64,000 bases of DNA, from positions 1 through 64,000 of the forward strand of contig NZ_QURO01000003.1 in NCBI RefSeq assembly GCF_003426945.1, written 5' to 3'. The notes under the pieces were generated by a model. It saw nothing but the letters and a program-made list of their open reading frames with translations, searched no databases and was not told the origin of the DNA. A program made the position numbers and the translations under genes. The stretch comes from Thermus sediminis. Lineage in GTDB: Bacteria; Deinococcota; Deinococci; Deinococcales; Thermaceae. Shown in pieces: positions 33,883 to 41,281 of this stretch. The stretch's first letter is position 1. Each line of letters opens with the position of its first letter.

Positions 33883-34262
33883 TCAGGGGCGGATGACCAC
33901 CACCGGGATGTCCAAGCCAAGCTCGGCCCAGGTCCGATCTGCAGCGAGGGCAGGAAGCCCTAAGCGCCGGGCAAGGGCCAGGCAGGCCCGGTCACCAAGG
34001 GCAAGGCCGTGGGCCCGGGTTAAGGCCCTGAGTCTGGCCACCTCCAGAGCGTCCTCTTCGGTAAAGGGAAGAACCTCCACCGCGGCATTCAAGAGCCCCG
34101 CCCGCCCCATTCGGGCCTGGGCTTCGGCAGGATCTTCCCTCCAGTCAGCCAGCTTGGAGAGGACCTCGGCCAGGTTAACCGTGCTTAGGTAGGCTCCTTC
34201 CTCGCAAAGCTTCGGCCACCCGTTCGGCTCCCGGCTCGTTAAGGAGGGCCGACCGCCTTCAT
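33883..34262 (-). pseudogene. decayed VapC-type PIN toxin
   Basis: The 3-prime two thirds encode a PIN domain (YLSTVNLAEVLSKLADW, then ALGDRACLALARRLGLPALA and DRTW). The 5-prime end begins ATG AAG GCG GTC at 34262 but then stops: a deletion removed the first catalytic Asp segment, and a further shift separates LNEPGAERVAEALR from the rest. The RNase is therefore dead. Confidence 0.7.
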
Positions 34263-34530
34263 TCCCCCTCCTGTCCAGCCTCCTCACGGCGTTCGGTAAG
34301 GAGCTCGTCCGCCAGGCTCTGGCCCGGGGCCACGTGGGCGAACATGCCCTTGGCCCGGCGGGCCACTTCGCGGGCGCTAAGGAGCTCAATGGCACCGTCT
34401 TCCCGCACCCGGAGGAGGAGCCGGTCCCCCTCTTTCAGGCCGAGGACCTTGCGGACCTCCGCGGGCAGGACGATCCGACCCTTGGCCCCTAGGTGGGTAA
34501 GGTATTGGGCCTGGAACGTAAGGTGTCCTA
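34259..34530 (-). pseudogene. AbrB-type VapB antitoxin without a usable start codon
   Basis: An AbrB/SpoVT swapped-hairpin domain is clear (GAKGRIVLPAEVRKVLGLKE, then GDRLLLRV). Its stop overlaps the toxin ATG (ATGA), the normal antitoxin-toxin coupling. Upstream in frame there is no ATG, GTG or TTG before a stop, so the N-terminus is lost or damaged. Confidence 0.6.
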
Positions 34531-34632
34531 TATCACCAAGATGCCCCTATACGAGGAAGTGTCGTACCCTTTCTTGCTGTATCCTTCGCTCTGCCAGCTC
34601 AGAAAAGCCTGCTGGGAACCTTCTGCCGGGGC

Positions 34633-34660
34633 CCCCATGCTGGCGCAAGCCAGCATGGGG
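34633..34660. other. 12-bp perfect hairpin with GCAA tetraloop
   Basis: CCCCATGCTGGC-GCAA-GCCAGCATGGGG. A GNRA tetraloop on a 12-bp perfect stem is very stable as RNA on this strand. It lies in a gap (34531-34876) with no convincing gene. It could be a terminator, the end of a mobile element or a small RNA part. Confidence 0.55.
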
Positions 34661-34876
34661 TGGTATCACCGCTATGGCCTTCCTTACCCCTCTTCCAAGG
34701 AGAGCGCCGCCTCCCTCTCGCCAAGACCCTCGTTGGTCCCCTTGGCCCGCCGTGATCTCCAGAGAAGGCCTGCATCGGGGCCCTCGGCTGGACCTCCTGG
34801 CGGACCGGGAGGCGGTGGTGTGGCGAGGGAACACCCTGTTCCTGGACCCCAAGCGGAGGTGGGAGGTGGTGTAGGG

Positions 34877-35299
34877 CTAGAGCCGGACCACCCGCATCCG
34901 CCCCTCGTAGGCCGTCAGGTGGACGTCCGTGGTCCAAAGCTCCTCCGACCCCGCCTCCAGGGCGGTGGCCAGCACGAGGGCGTCCACCAGGGGCAGGGCC
35001 AGGCCGTGGGAGAGGCGGGCCGCCCTCTCCCCGATGGCCCAGTCTGGCCATACCACCCGGCACACGGCAGGGATGGCGTCAAGGAGAAGCCCGGCGTCCT
35101 CTTTGGGGCCCCCTTCCCCCAAATGAACCACCCGCCCAATGGCGCCCCTCAGGGAGAGGCGGAGGAGCTCCACCAGGGAGAGGCCCGACACCACCCCCTC
35201 CCCTTCCCCCTCCACCAGGGCCCGCCACCGGTCCACGGCCCTCCCTTCCCCTTGGAGAAGGCGCACGAAGAAGCCCGTGTCAAGGGCGGTCAAGCTCAC
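34877..35299 (-). CDS. PIN-domain toxin (VapC type) carrying a family A insertion
   Basis: A 140-residue PIN ribonuclease. First acidic residue in LTALDTGFF (D7), then E44 in LSLVELL, D106 in LPLVDALVLATA and D125 in WTTDVHL, which fits the PIN active site. GTG 35299 overlaps the antitoxin gene by 20 bases. The middle segment VVHLGEGGPKED is encoded by a family A repeat (35101-35130), so a 30-base element has entered in frame; it lies in a loop-like region. Probable role: RNA cleavage, held by the cognate ribbon-helix-helix antitoxin. Confidence 0.75.
   Translation of the reverse strand: MSLTALDTGFFVRLLQGEGRAVDRWRALVEGEGEGVVSGLSLVELLRLSLRGAIGRVVHLGEGGPKEDAGLLLDAIPAVCRVVWPDWAIGERAARLSHGLALPLVDALVLATALEAGSEELWTTDVHLTAYEGRMRVVRL
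35101..35130 (+). repeat. family A short repeat, copy inside the PIN gene
   Basis: CTTTGGGGCCCCCTTCCCCC followed by AAATGAACCA. It matches the family A core with two or three changes; 30 bases keeps the PIN frame open. Confidence 0.65.
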
Positions 35300-35513
35300 G
35301 CCGGCCCTCCTCCAGGGCCTCGAGGGCCCCCGGGTCCACCCGGGCCTTTCCCGCCCGCTCCAGCACCTTCAGGCCCAGGGCCCGCCTGCGCCTCTCCTGG
35401 AGGTAGAGGGCCAGGGCCTCGGCGGTGAGGGCGCTCATGGACTTCCCCTCGTTCAGGGCGGCCTGCTTGAGGAGGCGGGCCAGGTCGTCTGGGAGGTGGA
35501 CGGTTAGGCGCAT
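35280..35513 (-). CDS. ribbon-helix-helix antitoxin
   Basis: A 77-residue antitoxin. MRLTVHLPDDLARLLKQAAL is the beta-strand and first helix of a ribbon-helix-helix fold; the C-terminal tail LKVLERAGKARVDPGALEAL would wrap the toxin. The same tail recurs fused to a DUF2283 protein at 53992-54300. ATG 35513 follows a -10-like TATGCT by eight bases, so its mRNA may be leaderless. The palindrome 35532-35545 fits autoregulation. Confidence 0.75.
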   Translation of the reverse strand: MRLTVHLPDDLARLLKQAALNEGKSMSALTAEALALYLQERRRRALGLKVLERAGKARVDPGALEALEEGRRELDRP

Positions 35514-35521
35514 ACAACACG

Positions 35522-35545
35522 AGCATAACACGGGGAGGCCTCCCC
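35522..35545 (-). promoter_or_regulatory. promoter and operator palindrome of the toxin-antitoxin operon
   Basis: On the minus strand TATGCT (35527-35522) is a -10 element; the perfect palindrome GGGGAGGCCTCCCC (35532-35545) lies between it and the -35 position, a usual place for an antitoxin operator. Confidence 0.45.
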
Positions 35546-36018
35546 TAGCGTCACCTCCTGGGGAGGGCCTAGGGACTCTGGTGACCACCGGGGTTCGGTC
35601 TTCGCGAAGGTTCCCTTCGCGCAAGAAAAGCCGTCCAGAAGGCGGAAAACTGGGAGCCCGGTGCATAGGTTTGCGGGGAAGGCCCCGGGATCCCGGTCGT
35701 GTAAGGAATTCTGTGTAAGGGTCCGTGTTTAATAGGGGGGCACACCTTGGAAGGAGGAGGTGCCCCATGGACCGGGATACCTTGCGGAGCTTGCTGAGGG
35801 AAGCGGTGCGGGAAACGGTAGCCGAAGTCCTACAAACAGTCCTGGAGTTGGACCGGACGGCGTTCCTCCAGGCCCACGGGGGGCGCAGGAACGGCTACGA
35901 CCCCCGCAAGCTGGAGACCGCCTTCGGCCAGGTGGACCTGAAGGTCCCTAGGGACCGGGAAGGTCCGTATTACCCGGCTTTTCTGAAGCCCTACGCCCGC
36001 CGCCCCGTGGATGTGGGA

Positions 36019-36040
36019 GGTCAGCCGAAGGCTACGTTCC
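36019..36040 (+). repeat. family B repeat in IS256 copy 1 (break 1)
   Basis: GGTCAGCC-GAA-GGCTACGTT then CC. It lies exactly where the first transposase frame is lost; the same element is in IS copy 2 at 63768. Confidence 0.55.
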
Positions 36041-36704
36041 AGTGGCCGTGGCCCTGTACGCCGCCAGGGTGGGCCAGCGTAAAGCAGCCGAGGGGATGCG
36101 CCTGCTCTTGGGCCACCGCTACTCCCACGGGACCTTGAGCGCCTTGACCGACGAGGTCTTGGGAGCGGTGGAAGCTTTCCGCAGGCGGCTTTTGCCCGAG
36201 GAGATGGCCTTCGTCTACCTGGACGGGCTTTCCCTCAAGGTCCTTAGGGACGGAGAGGGGATCGTACGGGAAACCGTGTACGTGGCTTTGGGGATCGCCC
36301 CTGGTGGGGAGAGGCGGGTCCTGGGGTTCTGGCTGTTGCCGGCGGAGAGCGCCTTAGGGTGGGAGGGGGTCTTGGGGGAGCTCTGGCAGCGGGGCTCGCG
36401 GCGAGTCCTGCTCTTCGTCACCGACGGGCTACCCGGGCTTCCCGAGGCCATCCAGAGGGTCTACCCACAGGCGGAGTGGCAGCGGTGCGTGGTGCACGGG
36501 TTGCGATGGAGCCTGTCCCAGGTGCGGGCGCGGGACCGGGCCCTGTTGGCCGAGGACCTGAGGCGGGCGTACGGGGCGGAGGGTCGGGGAGAGGCCCTGC
36601 GGGCCCTTGAAGAGGTGAGGGCGGCCTGGGGATGGCCGTACTTGCGGAGCACCAATCTGATGGAGCGGTTTATCCGGGAGGTGCGGCGGGGAACGAAGGT
36701 GCGG

Positions 36705-36729
36705 GGTCAGGCCGAAGGCCTATCTTGCC
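36705..36729 (+). repeat. family B repeat in IS256 copy 1 (break 2)
   Basis: GGTCAGGCC-GAA-GGCCTATC followed by TTGCC. It coincides with the second loss of frame. Confidence 0.55.
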
Positions 36730-36812
36730 CACAAGTTTCCCAACGAGGCGGCGGTGTACAAGCTTCTTTACTTGGAGTCGGAAAGGCAAGAGGGGAGGTG
36801 GGCGGAGCGGCT

Positions 36813-36837
36813 GCTTCGCGAAGCGAACATCTTGCGG
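36813..36837 (+). repeat. family B-like repeat in IS256 copy 1, in frame
   Basis: GCTTCGCGAAGC stem followed by GAACATCTTGCGG. Same hairpin-plus-CTTGCGG layout, but diverged; it keeps the frame. Confidence 0.4.
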
Positions 36838-36852
36838 CTCAAGGGGTTCTCG

Positions 36853-36874
36853 GGTCAGCGGAGCTACCTTGAGG
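36853..36874 (+). repeat. family B-like repeat in IS256 copy 1, in frame (second)
   Basis: GGTCAGC-GGA-GCTACCTTGAGG. Short-stem variant of family B. Confidence 0.4.
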
Positions 36875-37027
36875 CGAGGGAGACGCTGGAGAAGATGCTT
36901 CAGGAGCGGTATGCCCCCCGTACACAGACCCTTACACAAAACTCTTGACACGACCTTGGCACCCCCTCTTTTTTCACATCCCAGGGGTCGGGGTCAAGTA
37001 GCACACGAAGGTAACCCAAGTTGCCAC

Positions 37028-37886
37028 CTAAGCCATTTCCTGAGTAAGGAGCTTCAGATTGTGAGCCAGAACAAAGGAGAGGTTCATTTGGGGTAGGGGC
37101 CCCAAAGCGGACCTTGATGACAAAGCCCTCCCGGGTTACCGCGTGGATGCGCCGGGGAAACATGGCGTGGAGCATACCCCCCACCGTTTCCACCACCCTC
37201 CGCCCCACGATGGCCAGGTACTGCAGCCAAGGCACATACCGCCGGCCCTTCCCCCTGCGGATGACCATGGGAACGACCCCCTGCGCCTCACGAAGCAAGT
37301 CCTCGTATAGGTGACTCTCGTACCCCCGGTCCAAGTAGAGCTCCGCCCCCTCGGAGAGGTCCAGGGGAAGGAGCAGGGAGGAAGTCAGGTCGTGAAGGCT
37401 GCCAGGAGTCAGGTTCACCTCGTGGATGAACTTCCTGTCGTCCACCAAGAGGTGGAGCTTAAGACCGTGGAAGTAGACCCGCTTGCTGGGGACGAAGCCG
37501 CGGTAGACCCTTTCTGGGAAGAGCCGGGAGCGGGGGGCGCGGATGTTCTCGCAGGCGGGGAGGGGGAAGGTATCCAAGGCATAGGCCTGGGCCTGGTGGA
37601 GGTTCTTCCAGACCTGGGCCAGGAGGTGAAGGAGGGGCAAGAGGAGGGGATAGAGGGCGTGGAGCCTGCGGTTGAAGCGGCTTGGGGAGGGGACGTGGGA
37701 GAAGAGGCGGAGGTCTTTGGCAAGGGCCAGGGCCTTGTTGTGCTTACCGCCCAGTTCCATGGCAGCAAGAACGGCCAGGGTGAGGATGGCGGACGCGGGG
37801 GTTTTGGCTTGGGGGTCGTCCTTGTAACCCAGGGCCTCAAGGGCATCGTCTATAATGCAAAAGGCCGCTATGGTTTGTGACAGCAT
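37028..37886 (-). pseudogene. IS982-like transposase disrupted near its 3-prime end by a family A repeat
   Basis: ATG 37886 (MLSQTIAAFCIIDDALEALG) opens a DDE transposase with LDTFPLPACENIR and YLDRGYESHLYEDLL. The frame is intact up to FVIKV near 37112. There the family A repeat (37081-37110) is inserted and shifts the frame; in the shifted frame SFVLAHNLKLLTQEMA ends at a stop (37028-37030) in the terminal repeat, which looks like the true C-terminus. The present open frame instead runs on into flanking DNA. Confidence 0.75.
37081..37110 (-). repeat. family A repeat in the IS982-type transposase
   Basis: On the minus strand CCG then CTTTGGGGCCCCTACCCCAA then ATGAACC: the consensus form of family A. 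Confidence 0.8.
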
Positions 37887-37939
37887 AGCGGCCACTATTT
37901 TTTCAGTTCCCTGGGTAGGTGGCAACTTGGGTGAAGGTA

Positions 37940-39169
37940 TTACAATTCCCCTCGAAAGGCCTTGTCCAAAATCGCCTGCTCCAGACAGCCAAGCTCCTGA
38001 TCAGTCTCAGCCTGGGCTTCTTTTAGGGCGTGGAGTTTTCCCCACACTGCCTCAATCCGCGCCACGATGCGGCGCTGCTCTTCAAGGGGTGGGAGGGGGA
38101 GAGCGATTTGCTTGATTTTGCTTAGGCGAAGGGATGGATATGCAGGATTGTCAACATATTCGGACATATCAATTGTGCGTAGCCAGTAAAAGATCCAAAG
38201 TGAATCGACACCGGGATCGGGGGATACGGCAGCCAAATGAGAAACGATGTAGGCATCTACTCCCAAAACTGCACGAGAATTGGTTAAGATGGCGGCACCG
38301 CTTTTTGGAAAGAGAATGGCCCCCTTTGGGGCTTTAACAAGTGGCAATTCTTCTACCGCTCTTTCGTTAACTCTATCCGCAGTTTCCTTAAGATCTGTCG
38401 TTATCCCGTGCCGTCCTAAGTCTTGGACACGAACGAAGGGAAATTTGCCTTGTTCAAAATATTCCCTCCCTTGCGGCGCTGGCGAACCGCTGAATATCTT
38501 CGCCACCTCCCCCAATCTCACCCAGCGCCAGCCTTCGGGAAGTGCTGAGCCGGGGCGGGGGAAAGTGTGGGCGAGGACGGACTGCCAGAGGCGCTCGGCA
38601 TCCCTTTGGGCTTCTTGTCGCAGGCGGCGTGCCTCCCGCACCCGGCCCATCAGCTCCTCAATCCGCGCCACGATGCGGCGCTGCTCTTCAAGGGGTGGGA
38701 GGGGGAGAGCGATTTGCTTGATTTTGCTTAGGCGAAGGGATGGATATGCAGGATTGTCAACATATTCGGACATATCAATTGTGCGTAGCCAGTAAAAGAT
38801 CCAAAGTGAATCGACACCGGGATCGGGGGATACGGCAGCCAAATGAGAAACGATGTAGGCATCTACTCCCAAAACTGCACGAGAATTGGTTAAGATGGCG
38901 GCACCGCTTTTTGGAAAGAGAATGGCCCCCTTTGGGGCTTTAACAAGTGGCAATTCTTCTACCGCTCTTTCGTTAACTCTATCCGCAGTTTCCTTAAGAT
39001 CTGTCGTTATCCCGTGCCGTCCTAAGTCTTGGACACGAACGAAGGGAAATTTGCCTTGTTCAAAATATTCCCTCCCTTGCGGCGCTGGCGAACCGCTGAA
39101 TATCTTCGCCACCTCCCCCAATCTCACCCAGCGCCAGCCTTCGGGAAGCTTGTATGGTCCCTCCGTCAT
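37940..39169 (-). CDS. hsdS: type I restriction specificity subunit HsdS with two identical recognition domains
   Basis: A 409-residue specificity subunit. It has the usual two half-repeats, each a target recognition domain followed by a helical spacer, but both halves are the same: residues from LPEGWRWVRLGEVAKIF to EEQRRIVARIE occur twice. At DNA level 38050-38542 and 38656-39148 are identical over 493 bp. Normal HsdS has two different domains and reads a bipartite asymmetric site; this one should read a palindromic bipartite site. ATG 39169 (MTEGPYKLPEGW) is the natural start. It is downstream of hsdM, separated by a RAYT gene. Lower G+C than the plasmid backbone. Confidence 0.9.
   Translation of the reverse strand: MTEGPYKLPEGWRWVRLGEVAKIFSGSPAPQGREYFEQGKFPFVRVQDLGRHGITTDLKETADRVNERAVEELPLVKAPKGAILFPKSGAAILTNSRAVLGVDAYIVSHLAAVSPDPGVDSLWIFYWLRTIDMSEYVDNPAYPSLRLSKIKQIALPLPPLEEQRRIVARIEELMGRVREARRLRQEAQRDAERLWQSVLAHTFPRPGSALPEGWRWVRLGEVAKIFSGSPAPQGREYFEQGKFPFVRVQDLGRHGITTDLKETADRVNERAVEELPLVKAPKGAILFPKSGAAILTNSRAVLGVDAYIVSHLAAVSPDPGVDSLWIFYWLRTIDMSEYVDNPAYPSLRLSKIKQIALPLPPLEEQRRIVARIEAVWGKLHALKEAQAETDQELGCLEQAILDKAFRGEL
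38050..39148 (-). repeat. 493-bp perfect direct repeat within hsdS
   Basis: 38050-38542 equals 38656-39148 with an offset of 606 bases and no difference seen. Such identity means recent duplication or gene conversion. Confidence 0.9.
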
Positions 39170-39762
39170 CGGCAACCTCCTTGATGAAGAGATTGTTCCA
39201 CAGGTCATCCTCTCCTACCCGGAACGGGTTTTCTCTATCCAGGTGCCAGCGCAGGGGGTTCGTGGAGATGTATTCGCGGATGCGGCTCAAAGATTCTTCA
39301 TCCCGGATAATGTGTTCGTAATAATTGCGTTGCCACAATCGCCCTCGGTAGGGTGGCCATCCGGATGTTTTGACCCTTCGAATGTATTCCACCGTGACGC
39401 GGGATTTGAACGCGCCGACCACATGTCCCACCGTAGGGGCAACCCTTGTGGTTGCCCCAGCAGGGGCAGGCACGAGGCCTGCCCCTACGTGTTGGGTTAT
39501 GACAAGGATGCCGTGGATGTAGTTGGGCATAACCAATGAATGCGTCCAATGCTATGTGAGGAAACCGTTCCGGTATTCTTTCCCATTCGGCTACCACCAG
39601 GCGCCCAGCATCATTTAATCGCATTTCCCCATCCACCACATCACCAAATTGGCATGCTCGGTCCTGCGTGCAAATGATCACAAAGTAGGCGCCGGGCTGG
39701 CTATAATCGTAACCCTTAAGCCGAATGGACCGGCGATGGTGTCTTTCGGGATTAAAGCGCAT
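39060..39762 (-). pseudogene. RAYT (REP-associated tyrosine transposase) between hsdM and hsdS
   Basis: ATG 39762 overlaps the hsdM stop (ATGCGCTTTAA). MRFNPERHHRRSIRLKGYDY and GAYFVIICTQDRACQFGDVV are the usual RAYT opening. A frameshift near 39536 separates LDAF from VMPNYIHGILVIT. The HUH motif, normally HIH, reads YIH here, so one metal ligand is lost; the catalytic Tyr region NYYEHIIRDEESLSRIREYI is kept. Dead by both changes. The hsdS start lies within its 3-prime end. RAYTs are known to mobilise REP-type hairpins, of which this window has two families. Confidence 0.75.
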
Positions 39763-41272
39763 CGCTATCCCTCCCTGTGGTGTTGTTCCCCAGTAACTCG
39801 TATAGTTCCTCTACGATGCTCAGTATCCCCCGCTCCTTCTCCATCAGCTGAGCAACAATCTCCATCGGCAGCGGGAAGGTGTTGGCTTCCCTGCGGTTCG
39901 GATTGCGGGCGGTGAGGTCGTAGCCCCGCTGCTTGATCTCCTCCACGGGAACGATCCAGGAGCGCTCGGAGAGGCAGGCCTCGCACGGACCCTGACGACC
40001 CTGACGTTTGCGGTAAGCGTCCCATGCTTTCCAAAGCCGGCGCGCCTCCTCAAAGTGTTCGTCTTGAATGGGGCTTCCCTTGCTGAACTTTTTCAAACCC
40101 TCGGGCAGAGGCAGTTCGTAATACCAGATCTCCTTTGTGGGGCCGGGCCGCTCAAAGAAGAGAAGTGCGGTCTTGACATCGGAGTAGGGTGCGAAGGTAC
40201 CAGGGGGAAGGCTAACGATGGTATGGAGATTGAATTGCTCTAAGAGGTCCCGCTTGACTTCGGCAAATGCTCCCCCGCGGAAGAGGGTTCCTTCGGGCAC
40301 GACCATTCCGCAGCGGGCGCCTTCCTTGAGCTTGAGCTTTTTCATGATGTGCTGGAGGAAGAGGAGCTCGGTGGCTGAGGACGGCACCGGAAAGTTGGCC
40401 TGGATGTGGTGACCTTCTTTGCCGCCGAAGGGGGGATTGGTGAGTACCACGTCGAAGCCCTCTGAGACCTGGCGAATGTTTTCCTCCAGGGTGTTTCGGC
40501 GACGGATCTGCGGGGCGGTGATACCGTGGAGAACCATGTTCATTAGGCCTAAAAGGGACGGGATAGGCTTTTTCTCTTGTCCGAAGAAGGTGCGCTCCTG
40601 AAGCGTCCGGTGGTCTTCGATGGTGCGTTCTTTGCGCTTCATGTGTAGGTACGCTTCGACGAGGAAGCCACAGGAGCCGCAGGCGGGATCGTAGACGGTT
40701 TCACCGATCTTGGGGTTGACCAGCTCCACTACGAAGCGCACCACCGGCCGTGGCGTGTAGAACTCGCCCGCCATGCGATTCTCACTACCCAGCCGGCGAA
40801 GAAGCTCTTCGTACACCTGAGAAACGGTGAAAATATCATCCTGGCTATGGAAGTCGATTCCATTCAGAATCTGCAGCACTTCCTTTAGGTTGTAGCCGGA
40901 GGCACACACGATGACATTTCGGTCCGCAAAGACGCTGCGGATAGTCTCGCGCAGCGGGTCACCGCTAAGGCTTCGCAAGTAGGGGATGAGGCGGTCATGG
41001 ACGAACTTCAGCAAGCGGTCAGCGGGCCAATCCTGAGTAGCCCAAGCTTTCCACCGGAACTCACGATCCAGGATGGGGGTATACTCGCGTCTGGCGAGTT
41101 TCGCCTGCATTTCCCATTCGTCCTCTTGGGCATCCAGGAAGCGGAGGAATAGGAGCCAAGCCAAGTGCTCGATGTACTCCATGATGCCACCGCAGTTGTT
41201 GTCGCGGCGGAGGATATCGCAGGCTCGCCAGATTTCGTTGGCAAGGGATTCTCGGGTTTGCGGTCCGTTCAT
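39752..41272 (-). CDS. hsdM: type I restriction-modification methylase subunit HsdM
   Basis: A 506-residue N6-adenine methylase. The helical N-terminal domain is followed by GEFYTPRPVVRFVVELV, motif I DPACGSCGFLVEAYL near residue 193 and motif IV LTNPPFGG near 276. It forms the M2S methylase with HsdS and, with HsdR, the restriction complex. ATG 41272 lies nine bases after the hsdR stop. Base composition is lower in G+C than the Thermus backbone, suggesting transfer from another phylum. Confidence 0.9.
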   Translation of the reverse strand: MNGPQTRESLANEIWRACDILRRDNNCGGIMEYIEHLAWLLFLRFLDAQEDEWEMQAKLARREYTPILDREFRWKAWATQDWPADRLLKFVHDRLIPYLRSLSGDPLRETIRSVFADRNVIVCASGYNLKEVLQILNGIDFHSQDDIFTVSQVYEELLRRLGSENRMAGEFYTPRPVVRFVVELVNPKIGETVYDPACGSCGFLVEAYLHMKRKERTIEDHRTLQERTFFGQEKKPIPSLLGLMNMVLHGITAPQIRRRNTLEENIRQVSEGFDVVLTNPPFGGKEGHHIQANFPVPSSATELLFLQHIMKKLKLKEGARCGMVVPEGTLFRGGAFAEVKRDLLEQFNLHTIVSLPPGTFAPYSDVKTALLFFERPGPTKEIWYYELPLPEGLKKFSKGSPIQDEHFEEARRLWKAWDAYRKRQGRQGPCEACLSERSWIVPVEEIKQRGYDLTARNPNRREANTFPLPMEIVAQLMEKERGILSIVEELYELLGNNTTGRDSDAL

Positions 41273-41281
41273 GGTATTACC

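Larger units (their letters stand above)
35767..36948 (+). pseudogene. IS256-family transposase, frame broken at family B repeats
   Basis: MDRDTLRSLLREAVRETVAE opens the protein. The first frame ends in error near 36019; the next frame runs from about 36035 to 36704 with catalytic Asp in YLDGLSLKV, a second Asp in FVTDGLPGL and Glu in STNLMERFIRE; a third frame resumes near 36730 (HKFPNEAAVYKLLYLE) to the stop. Each break coincides with a family B hairpin element (36019-36040, 36705-36729). Two further elements (36813-36837, 36853-36874) add residues in frame. Removing these elements would give a continuous IS256-like transposase. As it stands it is inactive. Confidence 0.75.
35695..36955 (+). 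mobile_element. IS256-family insertion sequence, copy 1
   Basis: Ends GGTCGTGTAAGGAATTCTGT (35695 onward) and, reverse-complemented, GGTCGTGTCAAGAGTTTTGT (from 36955) form imperfect terminal inverted repeats that also share GTAAGGGTC. One transposase gene lies between. I see no clear 8-bp target duplication. A second copy starts at 63444. Confidence 0.75.
37014..37932 (-). mobile_element. IS982-type insertion sequence with 7-bp target duplication
   Basis: Perfect 17-bp terminal inverted repeats TAGGTGGCAACTTGGGT (37916-37932, and as its complement 37014-37030) bracket one transposase gene. The direct repeats GAAGGTA at 37007-37013 and 37933-37939 are the target duplication. The element sits directly after the end of hsdS. 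The rebuilt target GTAGCACACGAAGGTATTACA resembles sequence at 44591-44615, so it may have entered the end of another repeat. Confidence 0.85.
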
